This document shows, one piece after another, positions 1 to 8,131 of a DNA stretch of 42,822 nt. The stretch spans positions 1-42,822 of the forward strand of contig NZ_JAVHLD010000026.1 in the NCBI RefSeq assembly GCF_031082295.1. Direction: 5' to 3'. How positions within the stretch are numbered: the stretch's first letter is position 1; the number at the start of each line of letters is the position of its first letter. The notes below the pieces were generated by a model. The model did no database searches and had not been told where the DNA came from. It was given only the letters and a program-made list of their open reading frames with translations. The stretch is from Humidesulfovibrio sp. GTDB taxonomy: Bacteria > Desulfobacterota > Desulfovibrionia > Desulfovibrionales > Desulfovibrionaceae. The translations under genes and the position numbers were made by a program.

Positions 1-56
1 CCCCCGCCAAAGGTCCTGAGGCCCTCTGGCGGGGGTCCAGGGGCGGCGCCCCTGGA
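1..56. repeat. Tandem palindromes upstream of cysS
   Basis: Two adjacent perfect inverted repeats are visible. CCCCCGCCA (1-9) pairs with TGGCGGGGG (27-35), and TCCAGGGGC (36-44) pairs with GCCCCTGGA (48-56). The first lies at the window edge, so the element may extend further left. No T-run follows directly. From memory, GC-rich palindromes of this style recur between genes in Desulfovibrio genomes, so a REP-like element or a terminator of the preceding gene are both possible. Confidence 0.55.
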
Positions 57-91
57 TGTGAAGCGAACTACGTAAAAACTTTGGAGTTTAC

Positions 92-1549
92 ATGCGTCTG
101 TACAACACCCTCGGCCGGGCCAAGCAGGAGTTCATTCCGCAGCGCGGCAACGATGTCTCCCTGTATGTCTGCGGCATCACGGCCTACGACCTGTGCCACG
201 TGGGCCATGCGCGCAGCGCGGTGGTTTTCGACGTGCTGGTGCGCTACCTGCGGCACAAGGGGTACAACGTCACCTTCGTGCGCAACTTCACCGACGTGGA
301 CGACAAGATCATCAAGCGCGCGGGCGAGTTGGGGCTGAGTTCCCAGGACGTTGCCGAGAAGTACATCGGCGAGTTCTACGTCGACATGGACGCGCTGAAC
401 ATCCTGCGCGCCGACGTGGAGCCCAAGTGCACCGAGCACATCGGCGAGATGATCGAGCTGACGCAGGGGCTCATCGCGAAGGGCCACGCCTATGCCACGC
501 TCGGCGGCGACGTGTATTTCAAGGTTCGCAGCTTCCCCGGCTACGGAAAGTTGTCAGGCCGCAACATCGAGGACCTGCAAAGCGGCGCGCGCGTGGAGCC
601 GGGCGAGGAGAAGGCCGACCCGCTGGACTTCGCCCTGTGGAAGGCCGCCAAGCCAGGCGAGCCCTTCTGGGAAAGCCCGTGGGGCAAGGGCCGTCCCGGC
701 TGGCACCTGGAGTGCAGCGCCATGAGCGAGAAGTACATGCCGCTGCCCCTGGACATCCACGGCGGCGGCCAGGACCTTTCGTTCCCGCACCACGAGAACG
801 AGATCGCCCAGAGCGAGGCCGCCACGGGCAAGGATTTCGCCAAGTTCTGGGTGCACAACGGCTTCGTGCAGATCAACTCCGAGAAGATGTCGAAATCGCT
901 GGGGAATTTCTTCACCATCCGCGACATCCTGGCCCAGTTCCTGCCCGAGACCCTGCGCTATTTCCTCCTGTCCATGCACTACCGCAGCCCGCTTGATTTC
1001 TCCTTCGACGCGCTGGAGGAGGCCGAGAAGGGCGTGCGCCGCATCTACACTGCGCTTGCGCAGGCGCGCGAGGCCGTGGCCGGGACCAAGTGGTCGAAGA
1101 GCCCGCTGCCGCAGGAATTGCTCGACGAGCTCTCCGGCTACGAGCAGGGCTTCGAGGCGGCGCTTGAGGACGACCTGAACACGGCCGGGGCGCTGGGGCA
1201 TCTGTTCGGCCTGGTGCGCCTGGCCGGGCGCATTCTGGAGGACAAGACCCTGCGCAAGGCCGAGGCCGGACGCGACGCGCTTTCGCGCATCCTGGCCGGG
1301 GTGGACAAGTGGTCCGGGGTGCTGGGCGTGTTCGGCCGCGAGCCCCTGGAGCTGCTGGCCGAGCTCAAGGCCTGCCGGGCCTCGCGCAAGGGCATTGACG
1401 CCGCAACGGTGGAGGGCCTGCTGGAAAAGCGCCAGGAGGCTCGCAAGAACAAGGATTTCGCCGCGTCTGACGCCATCCGCGACGAGCTTGCGGCCCTGCA
1501 GGTGGAGGTCAAGGACACCCCCGCGGGCCAGGTCTGGGACGTGCTGTAG
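92..1549 (+). CDS. cysS: Cysteinyl-tRNA synthetase
   Basis: This class I aminoacyl-tRNA synthetase charges tRNA-Cys with cysteine in the cytoplasm. The 485-residue product has the family's usual length. The HIGH signature is present as HVGH (residues 36-39) just after Cys27, the first of the expected zinc ligands. The others are plausibly the Cys of GWHLECSAM and the His residues of FPHHENE. The KMSKS loop is intact at residues 265-269. The C-terminal part carries the expected DALR-type helical region and ends in a short anticodon-binding tail. The start is supported by the canonical MRLYNTL opening and an upstream TTGGAG at about 81-86. It is the first gene of a plus-strand run with tpx and a response regulator, with a 99-nt gap before tpx. 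Confidence 0.97.
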   Translation: MRLYNTLGRAKQEFIPQRGNDVSLYVCGITAYDLCHVGHARSAVVFDVLVRYLRHKGYNVTFVRNFTDVDDKIIKRAGELGLSSQDVAEKYIGEFYVDMDALNILRADVEPKCTEHIGEMIELTQGLIAKGHAYATLGGDVYFKVRSFPGYGKLSGRNIEDLQSGARVEPGEEKADPLDFALWKAAKPGEPFWESPWGKGRPGWHLECSAMSEKYMPLPLDIHGGGQDLSFPHHENEIAQSEAATGKDFAKFWVHNGFVQINSEKMSKSLGNFFTIRDILAQFLPETLRYFLLSMHYRSPLDFSFDALEEAEKGVRRIYTALAQAREAVAGTKWSKSPLPQELLDELSGYEQGFEAALEDDLNTAGALGHLFGLVRLAGRILEDKTLRKAEAGRDALSRILAGVDKWSGVLGVFGREPLELLAELKACRASRKGIDAATVEGLLEKRQEARKNKDFAASDAIRDELAALQVEVKDTPAGQVWDVL

Positions 1550-1648
1550 ATATCTGACGGTACGCATTTTCTGGCTCCCCCTTCCCTTTCCCAAAAAGGG
1601 AGGATATGGTTCAAGGCAGGCATCCCGCATCTGAACCGGAGGTAAGTC

Positions 1649-2167
1649 ATGCTCGAGCGTCCCGATGTCGTCACCATGCGCGGCAACCCCCTCACCCTCC
1701 TCGGGCCGGAGCTCAAGGTGGGCGACGCGGCCCCGGATTTTTCCCTTGTGAACAACGACATGGAGCCGGTCACCCTGGCCGACTACAAGGGAATGCCCCT
1801 GGCTTTGGTCAGCGTGCCCTCCCTGGACACCCCGGTGTGCGCGGTGGAGACCCGCCGCTTCAACGCCGAGGCCGCCAAACTCGACCCGAGCGTGCGCATC
1901 CTGACCGTCAGCATGGACCTGCCCTTTGCCCAGAAGCGCTGGTGCGGGGCCATGGGCATCGACAAGGTCATCACCCTCTCGGACCACCGGGAGGCCTCCT
2001 TCGGGCTGAACTACGGCGTGCTCATCAAGGAGCTGCGCCTGCTGGCGCGGGCCGTGTTCGTGGTGGACCGCGAGGGCATCCTGACCCATGTGGAGCTGGT
2101 GCGCGAGATCGCGGACGAGCCTTACTACGCCGGGGTGCTAAGCGCCCTGGGCCGGGTCGCGGGCTAG
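1649..2167 (+). CDS. tpx: Thiol peroxidase (Tpx-type peroxiredoxin)
   Basis: An atypical 2-Cys peroxiredoxin that reduces hydrogen peroxide and small alkyl hydroperoxides, recycled by thioredoxin in known family members. The 172-residue product has the Tpx signature SLDTPVC with peroxidatic Cys64 and resolving Cys99 in KRWCGAMG; the spacing of about 35 residues matches E. coli Tpx (Cys61/Cys95). There is no signal peptide, so it is cytoplasmic. GGAGGT sits about 8 nt before the ATG. A response regulator follows 19 nt downstream, so the two are probably co-transcribed. A role in defence against oxygen in an anaerobe fits but is inference. Confidence 0.96.
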   Translation: MLERPDVVTMRGNPLTLLGPELKVGDAAPDFSLVNNDMEPVTLADYKGMPLALVSVPSLDTPVCAVETRRFNAEAAKLDPSVRILTVSMDLPFAQKRWCGAMGIDKVITLSDHREASFGLNYGVLIKELRLLARAVFVVDREGILTHVELVREIADEPYYAGVLSALGRVAG

Positions 2168-2186
2168 GCTGGGCGGTAGGGATATC

Positions 2187-2588
2187 ATGCGCATACTTGT
2201 TGTCGACGATGACCGCGCCGCGCGGGTGCACTTGGACAAGATGCTGAAGCCTCTGGGCGAGGTGTCGGACACCGGTTCCGGGCAGGAGGCGCTGGACGCC
2301 TTTGCCAACGCCCTGGCCGAGGGGCGGCCGTTCAACCTGGTGAGCATGGACATCATCATGCCCGGACTGGACGGCCAGGCCACGCTCCAGGCCATGCGCG
2401 ACCTGGAGAAAAAGCACGGCGTGCAGCCCGGCAAGGAGGCCAAGGTCATGATGGTGACCGGCCTGGGCGACGCGGGCAACGTGACCAGGGCCTTTTTCAA
2501 GGGCCAGGCCGACGGCTACGTGACCAAGCCGCTGCAGCAGAGCGCCATTTACAAAACCCTGCGCCAGATGGGCTTCAAGATCGGCTAG
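2187..2588 (+). CDS. Single-domain response regulator (CheY-like)
   Basis: A stand-alone receiver domain of 133 residues with no output domain. The acidic pocket is D7-D8-D9, the phospho-acceptor is Asp55 in the MDIIMPG motif, the switch Thr is in MMVTGLGD, and the invariant Lys is in YVTKPL. Its sequence style (an insert after the second helix, then a PFxLxxMDIxMP stretch) is shared with the receiver at 24992, so the two are probably paralogues of one subfamily. The partner kinase cannot be told from position, although several orphan-like kinases lie in this window. It is followed by a strong terminator and is convergent with serB. Confidence 0.9.
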   Translation: MRILVVDDDRAARVHLDKMLKPLGEVSDTGSGQEALDAFANALAEGRPFNLVSMDIIMPGLDGQATLQAMRDLEKKHGVQPGKEAKVMMVTGLGDAGNVTRAFFKGQADGYVTKPLQQSAIYKTLRQMGFKIG

Positions 2589-2611
2589 CGGCGCGGGACC
2601 AGCAAACAACA

Positions 2612-2650
2612 AAAGGGCCGGGTGCAACGAAGCACCCGGCCCTTTGTTTT
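2612..2650. terminator. Bidirectional intrinsic terminator
   Basis: A perfect 14-bp stem (2612-2625 with 2632-2645) and a 6-nt loop are followed by TTGTTTT. On the other strand the stem is followed by TTGTTGTTTG. It lies between the convergent response regulator and serB and can serve both. Confidence 0.9.
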
Positions 2651-2668
2651 GCGGGGGAGGCGGTTAGG

Positions 2669-3883
2669 CTAGCCCAGCGTCTCGCGCTCGCGGAAGCCGA
2701 TGAGGTAGAGGATGGCGTCGAGCCCCAGGGTGGAGATGCTCTGGCGCGCGCCGGCCTTGACCTTGGGCTTGGCGTGGAAGGCTATGCCCAGGCCCGCGAT
2801 GCCCAGCATGGGCAGGTCGTTGGCGCCGTCGCCCACGGCGATGACCTGCTGCAGGTCGATGCCTTCCTTGTCGGCCAGGCGGCGCAGCAGCTCGGCCTTG
2901 CGCGCCCCGTCGACGATTGCGCCGGAGACCTTGCCCGTGAGCCGGCCGTCCTTGATCTGCAGGGTGTTGGCGTAGACGTAGTCGATGCCCAGGCGTTCCT
3001 TCAGGCGCTGCCCGAAGTAGGTGAACCCGCCGGAAATGATGGCGATCTTGAAGCCCAGCCGCTTCAGGTTGGAGATGAGCCGCTCCGCGCCTTCGGTCAG
3101 CGGCAGGGTGGCCGCCACATCCTCCAGCACGGCGGCGTCCAGCCCTTCCAGCAGGGCCAGGCGGCGGCGCAGGCTCTCCTTGAAATCGTACTCGCCGCGC
3201 ATGGCCCCGGCGGTGATGGCCGAGACCTCGTCGCCCGCGCCGCAGCGCTTGGCCAGCTCGTCGATGACCTCCACCTGGATGAGCGTGGAGTCCATGTCGA
3301 AGGCCACCAGCCTGCGGTTGCGGCGGAACACGTTGTCCTCCTGGAGAGCGATGTCCACGCCCATTTCCGAGGAGATATCCATGAATTCCCTGCGGATGGC
3401 CGCCCAGTCCGCCGTGCTGCCGCGCACGGAGAACTCCACGCAGGCCGGGCGCGCGGCTCCGGCCTCGGCCACGGAAACGCGGCCGGACAGGCGGTTGATG
3501 ATGTCGATGTTCAGCCCGTGCTTGGCCAGGGTGCCGGTGAGCCGCGAGAGGTGCGCGGCCTCCAGGCGCCGCGCCAGCAGGGTCACGATGTGCCGGGGCC
3601 TGCCCTGCACGCCGACCCAGGTCTCGTAGTCGGCCGGGCTGATGGGGGTGAGCTTGAGCTGTATCCCGGACTCGTGGGCCTTGAACAGGAGGTCTTTCAG
3701 CACCGGCGCGCTCTGGGTTTCGTTCGGCAGCGCCACCAGCATGCCCAGGGTGAGGTGGTCGTGGATGACCACCTGGCCGATGTCCAGGATGTCCACCCCG
3801 CAGGCGGCCAGCACTCCGGTGAGGATGGAGGTGATGCCGGGGCGGTCCTCGCCGGTGGCGTGGATGAGGATGATCTCGCGCAT
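2669..3883 (-). CDS. serB: Phosphoserine phosphatase with N-terminal ACT domains
   Basis: Catalyses the last step of serine synthesis, phosphoserine to serine, in the cytoplasm. The 404-residue protein has two ACT-like regulatory domains (about 1-80 and 95-180, the second with LAKHGLNIDIINRLSG) and then a HAD phosphatase. The HAD motif I is DMDST at 196-200 (nucleophile Asp196, acid/base Asp198), motif II is in IISGGFTYF, and motif IV is GDGANDLPML. The double-ACT form is longer than enterobacterial SerB and is known from other bacteria, where ACT domains bind serine for feedback. The MREIILIH start fits an ACT first strand. The gene stands alone, convergent with the response regulator. Confidence 0.96.
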   Translation of the reverse strand: MREIILIHATGEDRPGITSILTGVLAACGVDILDIGQVVIHDHLTLGMLVALPNETQSAPVLKDLLFKAHESGIQLKLTPISPADYETWVGVQGRPRHIVTLLARRLEAAHLSRLTGTLAKHGLNIDIINRLSGRVSVAEAGAARPACVEFSVRGSTADWAAIRREFMDISSEMGVDIALQEDNVFRRNRRLVAFDMDSTLIQVEVIDELAKRCGAGDEVSAITAGAMRGEYDFKESLRRRLALLEGLDAAVLEDVAATLPLTEGAERLISNLKRLGFKIAIISGGFTYFGQRLKERLGIDYVYANTLQIKDGRLTGKVSGAIVDGARKAELLRRLADKEGIDLQQVIAVGDGANDLPMLGIAGLGIAFHAKPKVKAGARQSISTLGLDAILYLIGFRERETLG

Positions 3884-4216
3884 GTGTCGTTTCTACCTGG
3901 AATGACTCGGCTTGACCGGGTGCTGCTTGGCCTCGTGTGGAGCAGTGGTGTGAGGCTGCCCCGGCGGCTGCCCCTGGTCTGCTCAAGTGCCGGAAAGCCC
4001 ACGTGCTGTCAATGTTCCGGCGGGGGGGCATGGCTCGCCCCGTAAGGAAAGGTACCCGCCCAATCGGACAAGGTCTGCTCCACGTGCGACAGGCAGCGGT
4101 GTTCTGGATCAAGAGATGCCAGAGCGCAGCCGCGATGGGCCGTCTGCCCGCGCTTTCACCGGGGCGCAATGCATGGGCGCCAGGCGCAGCACCCAAGCCA
4201 TCAGGGGCGTGGCGGT
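3884..4216. other. Intergenic stretch without a recognisable gene
   Basis: These 333 bases separate serB (start at 3883, minus) from the end of the glycosyltransferase (minus). The serB promoter and leader must lie at the left part. Open frames here have low-complexity Arg/Ala/Pro translations and no ribosome binding site. I see no clear terminator hairpin, repeat or RNA gene. Confidence 0.6.
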
Positions 4217-5716
4217 TCAGTGTGCGGCGATGAGCGAGAACAGCCCGACCATGTTGGTGTTCAGCCCTATAATCCGCAGCATGAGATTGCTTGTGCGGTT
4301 CAGGAGCAGAAGGGTCGCGAGGGCCAGCGTCCCCGAGAGCGCCGCCAGTTCGAGGGTGATGTTGTCATGCCCCAGCAGGTCGCGCCAGGCAAAGGTGTGG
4401 GCGAAGATGACGTGATCGCCGGGGTGGTGTGTCACCACGAAGAGCAGGCTCATGCCCAGCAGGGGCAACAGCAGGGCGGTGATGGCTGGCCCCTCGCAGC
4501 CGCACCACAGGTTGGCGAGCCTTTGGGGGTATAGCAGAAAGTAGGTGCCGACCGCCAGCAGGCCAAGGGCCGAGCCGTCATGAAGCAAGTCTTGAGCCAT
4601 GAGGTCGGACAAAGGGCCGAACTCCCAGTGGCCCGCTCCGAAGGCGGCCAGCAACAGCAGCAACGCCGCCGCACTCCCTCCCATGACCGCGAGGCGGTTG
4701 GCCATGGCGGACTGGCGGAACAGCGCCGCGATTCCGGAGAGGCCGTAGCGCCGCAGGCCGGTGAGGGTGCCCAGGCAGACTCCGGTCACGGTCACCACGT
4801 GGTGGGCGGCCATAAGGCCGAGATAGGGCAGGACGGTCTTCCAGCCGCCGTGGCCGTGGGCAGCCGGGATGTGGCCGAGAAGTCCCGCGCTATAGAAGCT
4901 GGCCAGGAAGGACCAGAAGAACAGCGCCTGCCCGGAGAGTAGCACCGTGAGCAGGAACGCTGCCCAGGGAAAGGCCGCCACTGCCAGTACGGGCAGGATG
5001 CGGCCATACAGCCAGGGGTGGGAGACGAGCTTCTCGCCGGTGCGGCGGCGCAGCCGGAAGCGGTACCGCAGGTAGTCAAACACGGAATCCGGGTAGCGGT
5101 CATGGCGAAGGCTCAGGCGGGGTTCGTTGGCGAAGCGCGCCACCTCGCGGGCGCGCATGCAGAACTCGAAGTCGTCCATGTCCCAGGGGATGTCCTCGGC
5201 CAGTGGTCCGGTCAGGGCGAATATCCGGCGCGGGATGACGCAGTTGCAGAACGGCACCTGGTACCAGCACACCGACTCACAGCGTTGGTTGACGTGGGAC
5301 TTGGTGCCAGCCCCGAGCTTGCTGCGCGAGACGGCGTAAACGAGCTGCGCTTGCGGCCCCTGGGCCACGGGGCGCTCCGGCCCGGTGAGGATGGTGTCGC
5401 CGTCCGGGTCCAGCCCAAGGGCCGTCTCCACCCAGTGCGGGTCCGGGATGGTGTCGTCGTCCAAAAGACCCACCAGTGCGCCGCGTGACCTGGCGATGCC
5501 GATGTTTCGCCGCACGTTGGCGTGACGCGAGGCGCAGGGGACGAGGGCCAGGGCGAAGCGGGATGGCTGGAAGTCCATGCCGTCCACGTCGCCCACGGCG
5601 AAGACCTCGAAGGGTTGGCTGCCCGCCTGCGCCTCCAGCCCGCGAAGACAGTCTTCCAGGGCCTGGGGCCGCGTCACAGCGATGATGATGCTCAACTGCG
5701 GCGGTTGGGTCAGCAT
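4217..5716 (-). CDS. Family 2 glycosyltransferase with C-terminal membrane helices
   Basis: A predicted membrane-anchored GT-A fold glycosyltransferase of 499 residues. The N-terminal 220 residues hold the GT2 features: the SIIIAVT opening strand, a nucleotide-sugar metal motif DDD at 86-88 followed by PDPHW, and an acidic acceptor-side motif (EDIPWDMDDFEF, about 174-185). From about residue 245 to the C terminus there are roughly eight hydrophobic segments. The ATG at 5716 was chosen because it begins directly before the GT fold and overlaps the end of the upstream radical SAM gene by 7 nt, which suggests translational coupling; a longer frame upstream translates to Arg/Pro-rich shadow sequence. 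Substrate and acceptor are unknown. Pairing with a radical SAM enzyme suggests that both act on one product. Confidence 0.8.
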   Translation of the reverse strand: MLTQPPQLSIIIAVTRPQALEDCLRGLEAQAGSQPFEVFAVGDVDGMDFQPSRFALALVPCASRHANVRRNIGIARSRGALVGLLDDDTIPDPHWVETALGLDPDGDTILTGPERPVAQGPQAQLVYAVSRSKLGAGTKSHVNQRCESVCWYQVPFCNCVIPRRIFALTGPLAEDIPWDMDDFEFCMRAREVARFANEPRLSLRHDRYPDSVFDYLRYRFRLRRRTGEKLVSHPWLYGRILPVLAVAAFPWAAFLLTVLLSGQALFFWSFLASFYSAGLLGHIPAAHGHGGWKTVLPYLGLMAAHHVVTVTGVCLGTLTGLRRYGLSGIAALFRQSAMANRLAVMGGSAAALLLLLAAFGAGHWEFGPLSDLMAQDLLHDGSALGLLAVGTYFLLYPQRLANLWCGCEGPAITALLLPLLGMSLLFVVTHHPGDHVIFAHTFAWRDLLGHDNITLELAALSGTLALATLLLLNRTSNLMLRIIGLNTNMVGLFSLIAAH

Positions 5717-6927
5717 GCGCCGCCCACAAGACGCCGAGCCAGGATTCCAAGCCCTCGGATCGCGAGTTCCGGCATCATGCCCGGCGTGACGGCGATGGCC
5801 GTGTGCATGGCGCAGGACCATGTGCAGTTGCACTTGCCCGGCCCCAGCCTCGCGGCCCGGAACTCCGCGTAGGGCTTCCCGGCCAGGATCGGGCGGGGAT
5901 CGCAGCCGGTGTCGCGCAGGTTGCCGATGCAGTGCCACAGGGGTTCGCAAGGAAATACCCGGCCCTCCTGGTCGATGACCAGCATGTGCCGCCCGGCCTC
6001 GCAGTAGCCGCCCGTGCTCCTCGCGCCGGAGGAGGCCTCCATGAGCAGGCGGCGGTACATGCCCTTCACGGCCAGCATCCCGGCCACGTGGAGGTCGGCC
6101 CGGCGGCGGCAGGGGCTGGCCTTGGCCAAGGCCCGCTCGGCCCGCGTGGCGTAGGCGGTTGCGTCCGCATGCACGGCCTGGTCCCCTCCGCTGGGCAGCA
6201 GCAGCTGGGGGTAGGACACGCTCATGCGGTCAAAGGCGAAGGTGCGGGCCAGCTCCGCCAGCACCTCGTCCAGGCGCTCGGCGTTGGCGGGCAGGTACAG
6301 GGTGCTGCCCTTGATGCGCAGGTTGGGCCGCCGTTCCCGCAGTTCTGCCATGGCGCGGAAGCTCTCCCGGGCCTTGGCGAACAGCCCCGGCACCTTGCGC
6401 GAGGCGTCGTGTCGCTCGCCAAGATCGTCCAGGGAGAGTTGCAGGTCGAAGGCCACCTCCGGGTTGGCGGCGGTGAGGCGATCCATGACCGCCCGCATGG
6501 CCTTGGTGAAGGTGAAATTGGAGGGGATGTCCACCACGCGCACCTGGCAGTGGTCGATGAAGGCCTGGACGATGTCGGCCAGATCCTCGCGCACGAAGGG
6601 TTCGCCGCCGGACACGGCCAGATAGTGCAGCGGTCCGTAAGCGCGGGCCAGGGCCTCGTATTCCTCAAGGCGCATCTCCGTGTCGCGGGCGGTGGGGTTG
6701 TCCACGGCGTGGCGATACAGGCAGAACTCGCAGCGGGCGTTGCAGCGGGCCGTGACGAAGAGGTTCAGCGTCTGGGGCAGCAGGCCCGGCTGCCTGCGGA
6801 AGAGCAGGGCCGAGGACAGGGTGTTGGCAAGCGACTTCAGGGGGGGACCTCTCCATGTTTCCAGACAGAAATGAGACGAAATATATCCGCCTAACTTTGA
6901 GCCGTCAATGAGTCCCCGCGTGATCAA
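5710..6927 (-). CDS. Radical SAM protein with Cys-rich SPASM-like C terminus
   Basis: A radical S-adenosylmethionine enzyme of up to 405 residues. The [4Fe-4S]/SAM motif is C62-x3-C66-x2-C69 (CNARCEFC, numbered from the TTG at 6927), followed by the AVSGGEPF glycine motif. The C-terminal 90 residues contain at least eight Cys in a SPASM-like layout (GGYC, VFPCEP, WHC, GC, CNCTWSC), which in known families binds auxiliary clusters. The start is uncertain. The longest frame begins with TTG at 6927 without a clear ribosome site. CTG at 6840 has GGAGAGG 7 nt upstream. An ATG at 6856 is out of frame by one base because of a run of seven C (minus strand, 6840-6846). It overlaps the glycosyltransferase start. 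Substrate unknown; SPASM proteins often modify peptides, but no precursor peptide was found nearby. Confidence 0.82.
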   Translation of the reverse strand: MITRGLIDGSKLGGYISSHFCLETWRGPPLKSLANTLSSALLFRRQPGLLPQTLNLFVTARCNARCEFCLYRHAVDNPTARDTEMRLEEYEALARAYGPLHYLAVSGGEPFVREDLADIVQAFIDHCQVRVVDIPSNFTFTKAMRAVMDRLTAANPEVAFDLQLSLDDLGERHDASRKVPGLFAKARESFRAMAELRERRPNLRIKGSTLYLPANAERLDEVLAELARTFAFDRMSVSYPQLLLPSGGDQAVHADATAYATRAERALAKASPCRRRADLHVAGMLAVKGMYRRLLMEASSGARSTGGYCEAGRHMLVIDQEGRVFPCEPLWHCIGNLRDTGCDPRPILAGKPYAEFRAARLGPGKCNCTWSCAMHTAIAVTPGMMPELAIRGLGILARRLVGGAC

Positions 6928-7085
6928 AGGAGTAGGATGGCATTACTCAAGCGAAGGGCTGATGCGATGCCGCGAGGCGGAGAAGGATCCGGGCCGCGAT
7001 GACCGGCCCCGGTTGTTCGCCGCGTGAAAGTGGGCGGCAACCAGCCGTCGGCAGGTCTTTCCAGTTCAGGGGGGCGGGGGGCGCG

Positions 7086-7295
7086 CTATTCCTTCACCGG
7101 CATGACGTGGATGGCCTTGATGAAGACCTGGATCTCGTCGCCGGGCTTGAGGCCCAGTTCCTCCACGGACTCCGTGGTCAGCACCGAGGCCATCTCGCCG
7201 GGCTCCGTGACCTGGAACTTCACCAGGGCCATGACGTCGCCCTTTTTCACGCTGGTGACCTTGGCCCTGAGCTTGTTGCGCGCGCCGTACTTCAT
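7086..7295 (-). CDS. Molbindin-type small protein (single Mop/TOBE domain)
   Basis: A 69-residue protein made of one Mop domain. Known molbindins assemble into oligomers that bind molybdate or tungstate in the cytoplasm. The pattern fits well: SARN-like opening (GARNKLRAKV), KKGDVMALV strand, TTESVEELGLKPGDEI and the closing IKAIHVM. The ATG at 7295 has a strong GAGGAGG upstream; longer frames in this phase are shadows. It lies 68 nt after the stop of pstB on the same strand and is probably the last gene of the Pst-type operon. A molybdate-binding protein behind a phosphate-type importer is unusual. Confidence 0.88.
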   Translation of the reverse strand: MKYGARNKLRAKVTSVKKGDVMALVKFQVTEPGEMASVLTTESVEELGLKPGDEIQVFIKAIHVMPVKE

Positions 7296-7363
7296 CGCTT
7301 CCTCCTCGTGTTGCCGTTGTCCCGCAGTCTCGCGCGGGCCGATGCGCCTTTGCCTTGAGGCTG

Positions 7364-8131
7364 TCAGAGCAGCTCGTCCATGAGGGCGAGCAGCCGCTCC
7401 TTGTCGTCCAGGTCCTCCCGGGCCACGGCCTCCAGCCGGGCGCCCTCGCGCAGCACGAACATGCGCCGGGATTGCCGTTGGGACATGCGCCTGGCCTGGT
7501 TCAGGTTGTGCGACACCAGGAGCACCGTGTAGCGCCCGGCCAGGTCCAGCAGCAGCTCCTCCACCCCGCGCGCGGACTTGTGGTCCAGGGAGGCCGTGGG
7601 CTCGTCGAGGAGCAGAATCTTCGGGCGGAAGGCCAGGGCGCGGGCCAGGCACAGGCGCTGCTGCTGCCCGCCGGAGAGGGTCCGGGCCGGGTGGTCCAGC
7701 CGGTCCTTGACCTCGTCCCAGAGGTGGGCCTCGCGCAGGGCCAGCTCGGCGCGTTCGGCGCGCTCCTGCTGGCCAAGGCCAAGCGCCAGTTCCAGCGGCA
7801 GCTCCATGTTGCGGGCCACGCTCACGGGCAGGGGGTTGGGCGTCTGGAAGACCATGCCCACGCGCTTGCGCAGGGCCTCGGGGCTTGTTCCCGGGGCGTA
7901 GGCGTCCAGCCACTCGTTGCCAAGGCGCAGCTCCACCGAGCCGCTGGTGGCGCAGTCCGGCAGGCACTCGTTCAGGCGGTTCAGCGCGCGCAGCAGGGTG
8001 GTCTTGCCCGAGCCGGAGCGCCCCACCAGCACCGTGGGGCCGCCGGAGTCCACTTCCAGGCTCAGGGTGTCGAGCACGGTCCGGCCCGCAAAGGCCACGG
8101 AGAGGTTCTTGATGCGGATGGCGGTGGTCAT
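7364..8131 (-). CDS. pstB: Phosphate-type ABC transporter ATPase (PstB-like)
   Basis: The ATP-hydrolysing subunit of a Pst-family importer, 255 residues, cytoplasmic at the inner membrane. Walker A is GRSGSGKT (37-44), followed by LLRALNRLNE, which resembles the NRMND helix typical of PstB. The signature is LSGGQQQRL, Walker B is ILLLDEPT, and the switch His is in LVSHNLNQA. The ATG at 8131 overlaps the permease stop by 4 nt (ATGA), a sign of coupling. Weak point: PstB is usually more strongly conserved (GPSGCGKST), so specificity for phosphate is not certain. An alternative is another tetrahedral oxyanion, given the molbindin next door. Confidence 0.85.
   Translation of the reverse strand: MTTAIRIKNLSVAFAGRTVLDTLSLEVDSGGPTVLVGRSGSGKTTLLRALNRLNECLPDCATSGSVELRLGNEWLDAYAPGTSPEALRKRVGMVFQTPNPLPVSVARNMELPLELALGLGQQERAERAELALREAHLWDEVKDRLDHPARTLSGGQQQRLCLARALAFRPKILLLDEPTASLDHKSARGVEELLLDLAGRYTVLLVSHNLNQARRMSQRQSRRMFVLREGARLEAVAREDLDDKERLLALMDELL

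Noticed and set aside
3937-4233. 98-residue plus-strand frame in the gap after serB
   Set aside because: Low-complexity Arg/Ala/Pro translation, no ribosome site and no recognisable motif.
5717-5950. N-terminal extension of the glycosyltransferase
   Set aside because: The extra sequence is Arg/Pro-rich and lies opposite in phase to the well-supported radical SAM C terminus; it is a shadow frame.
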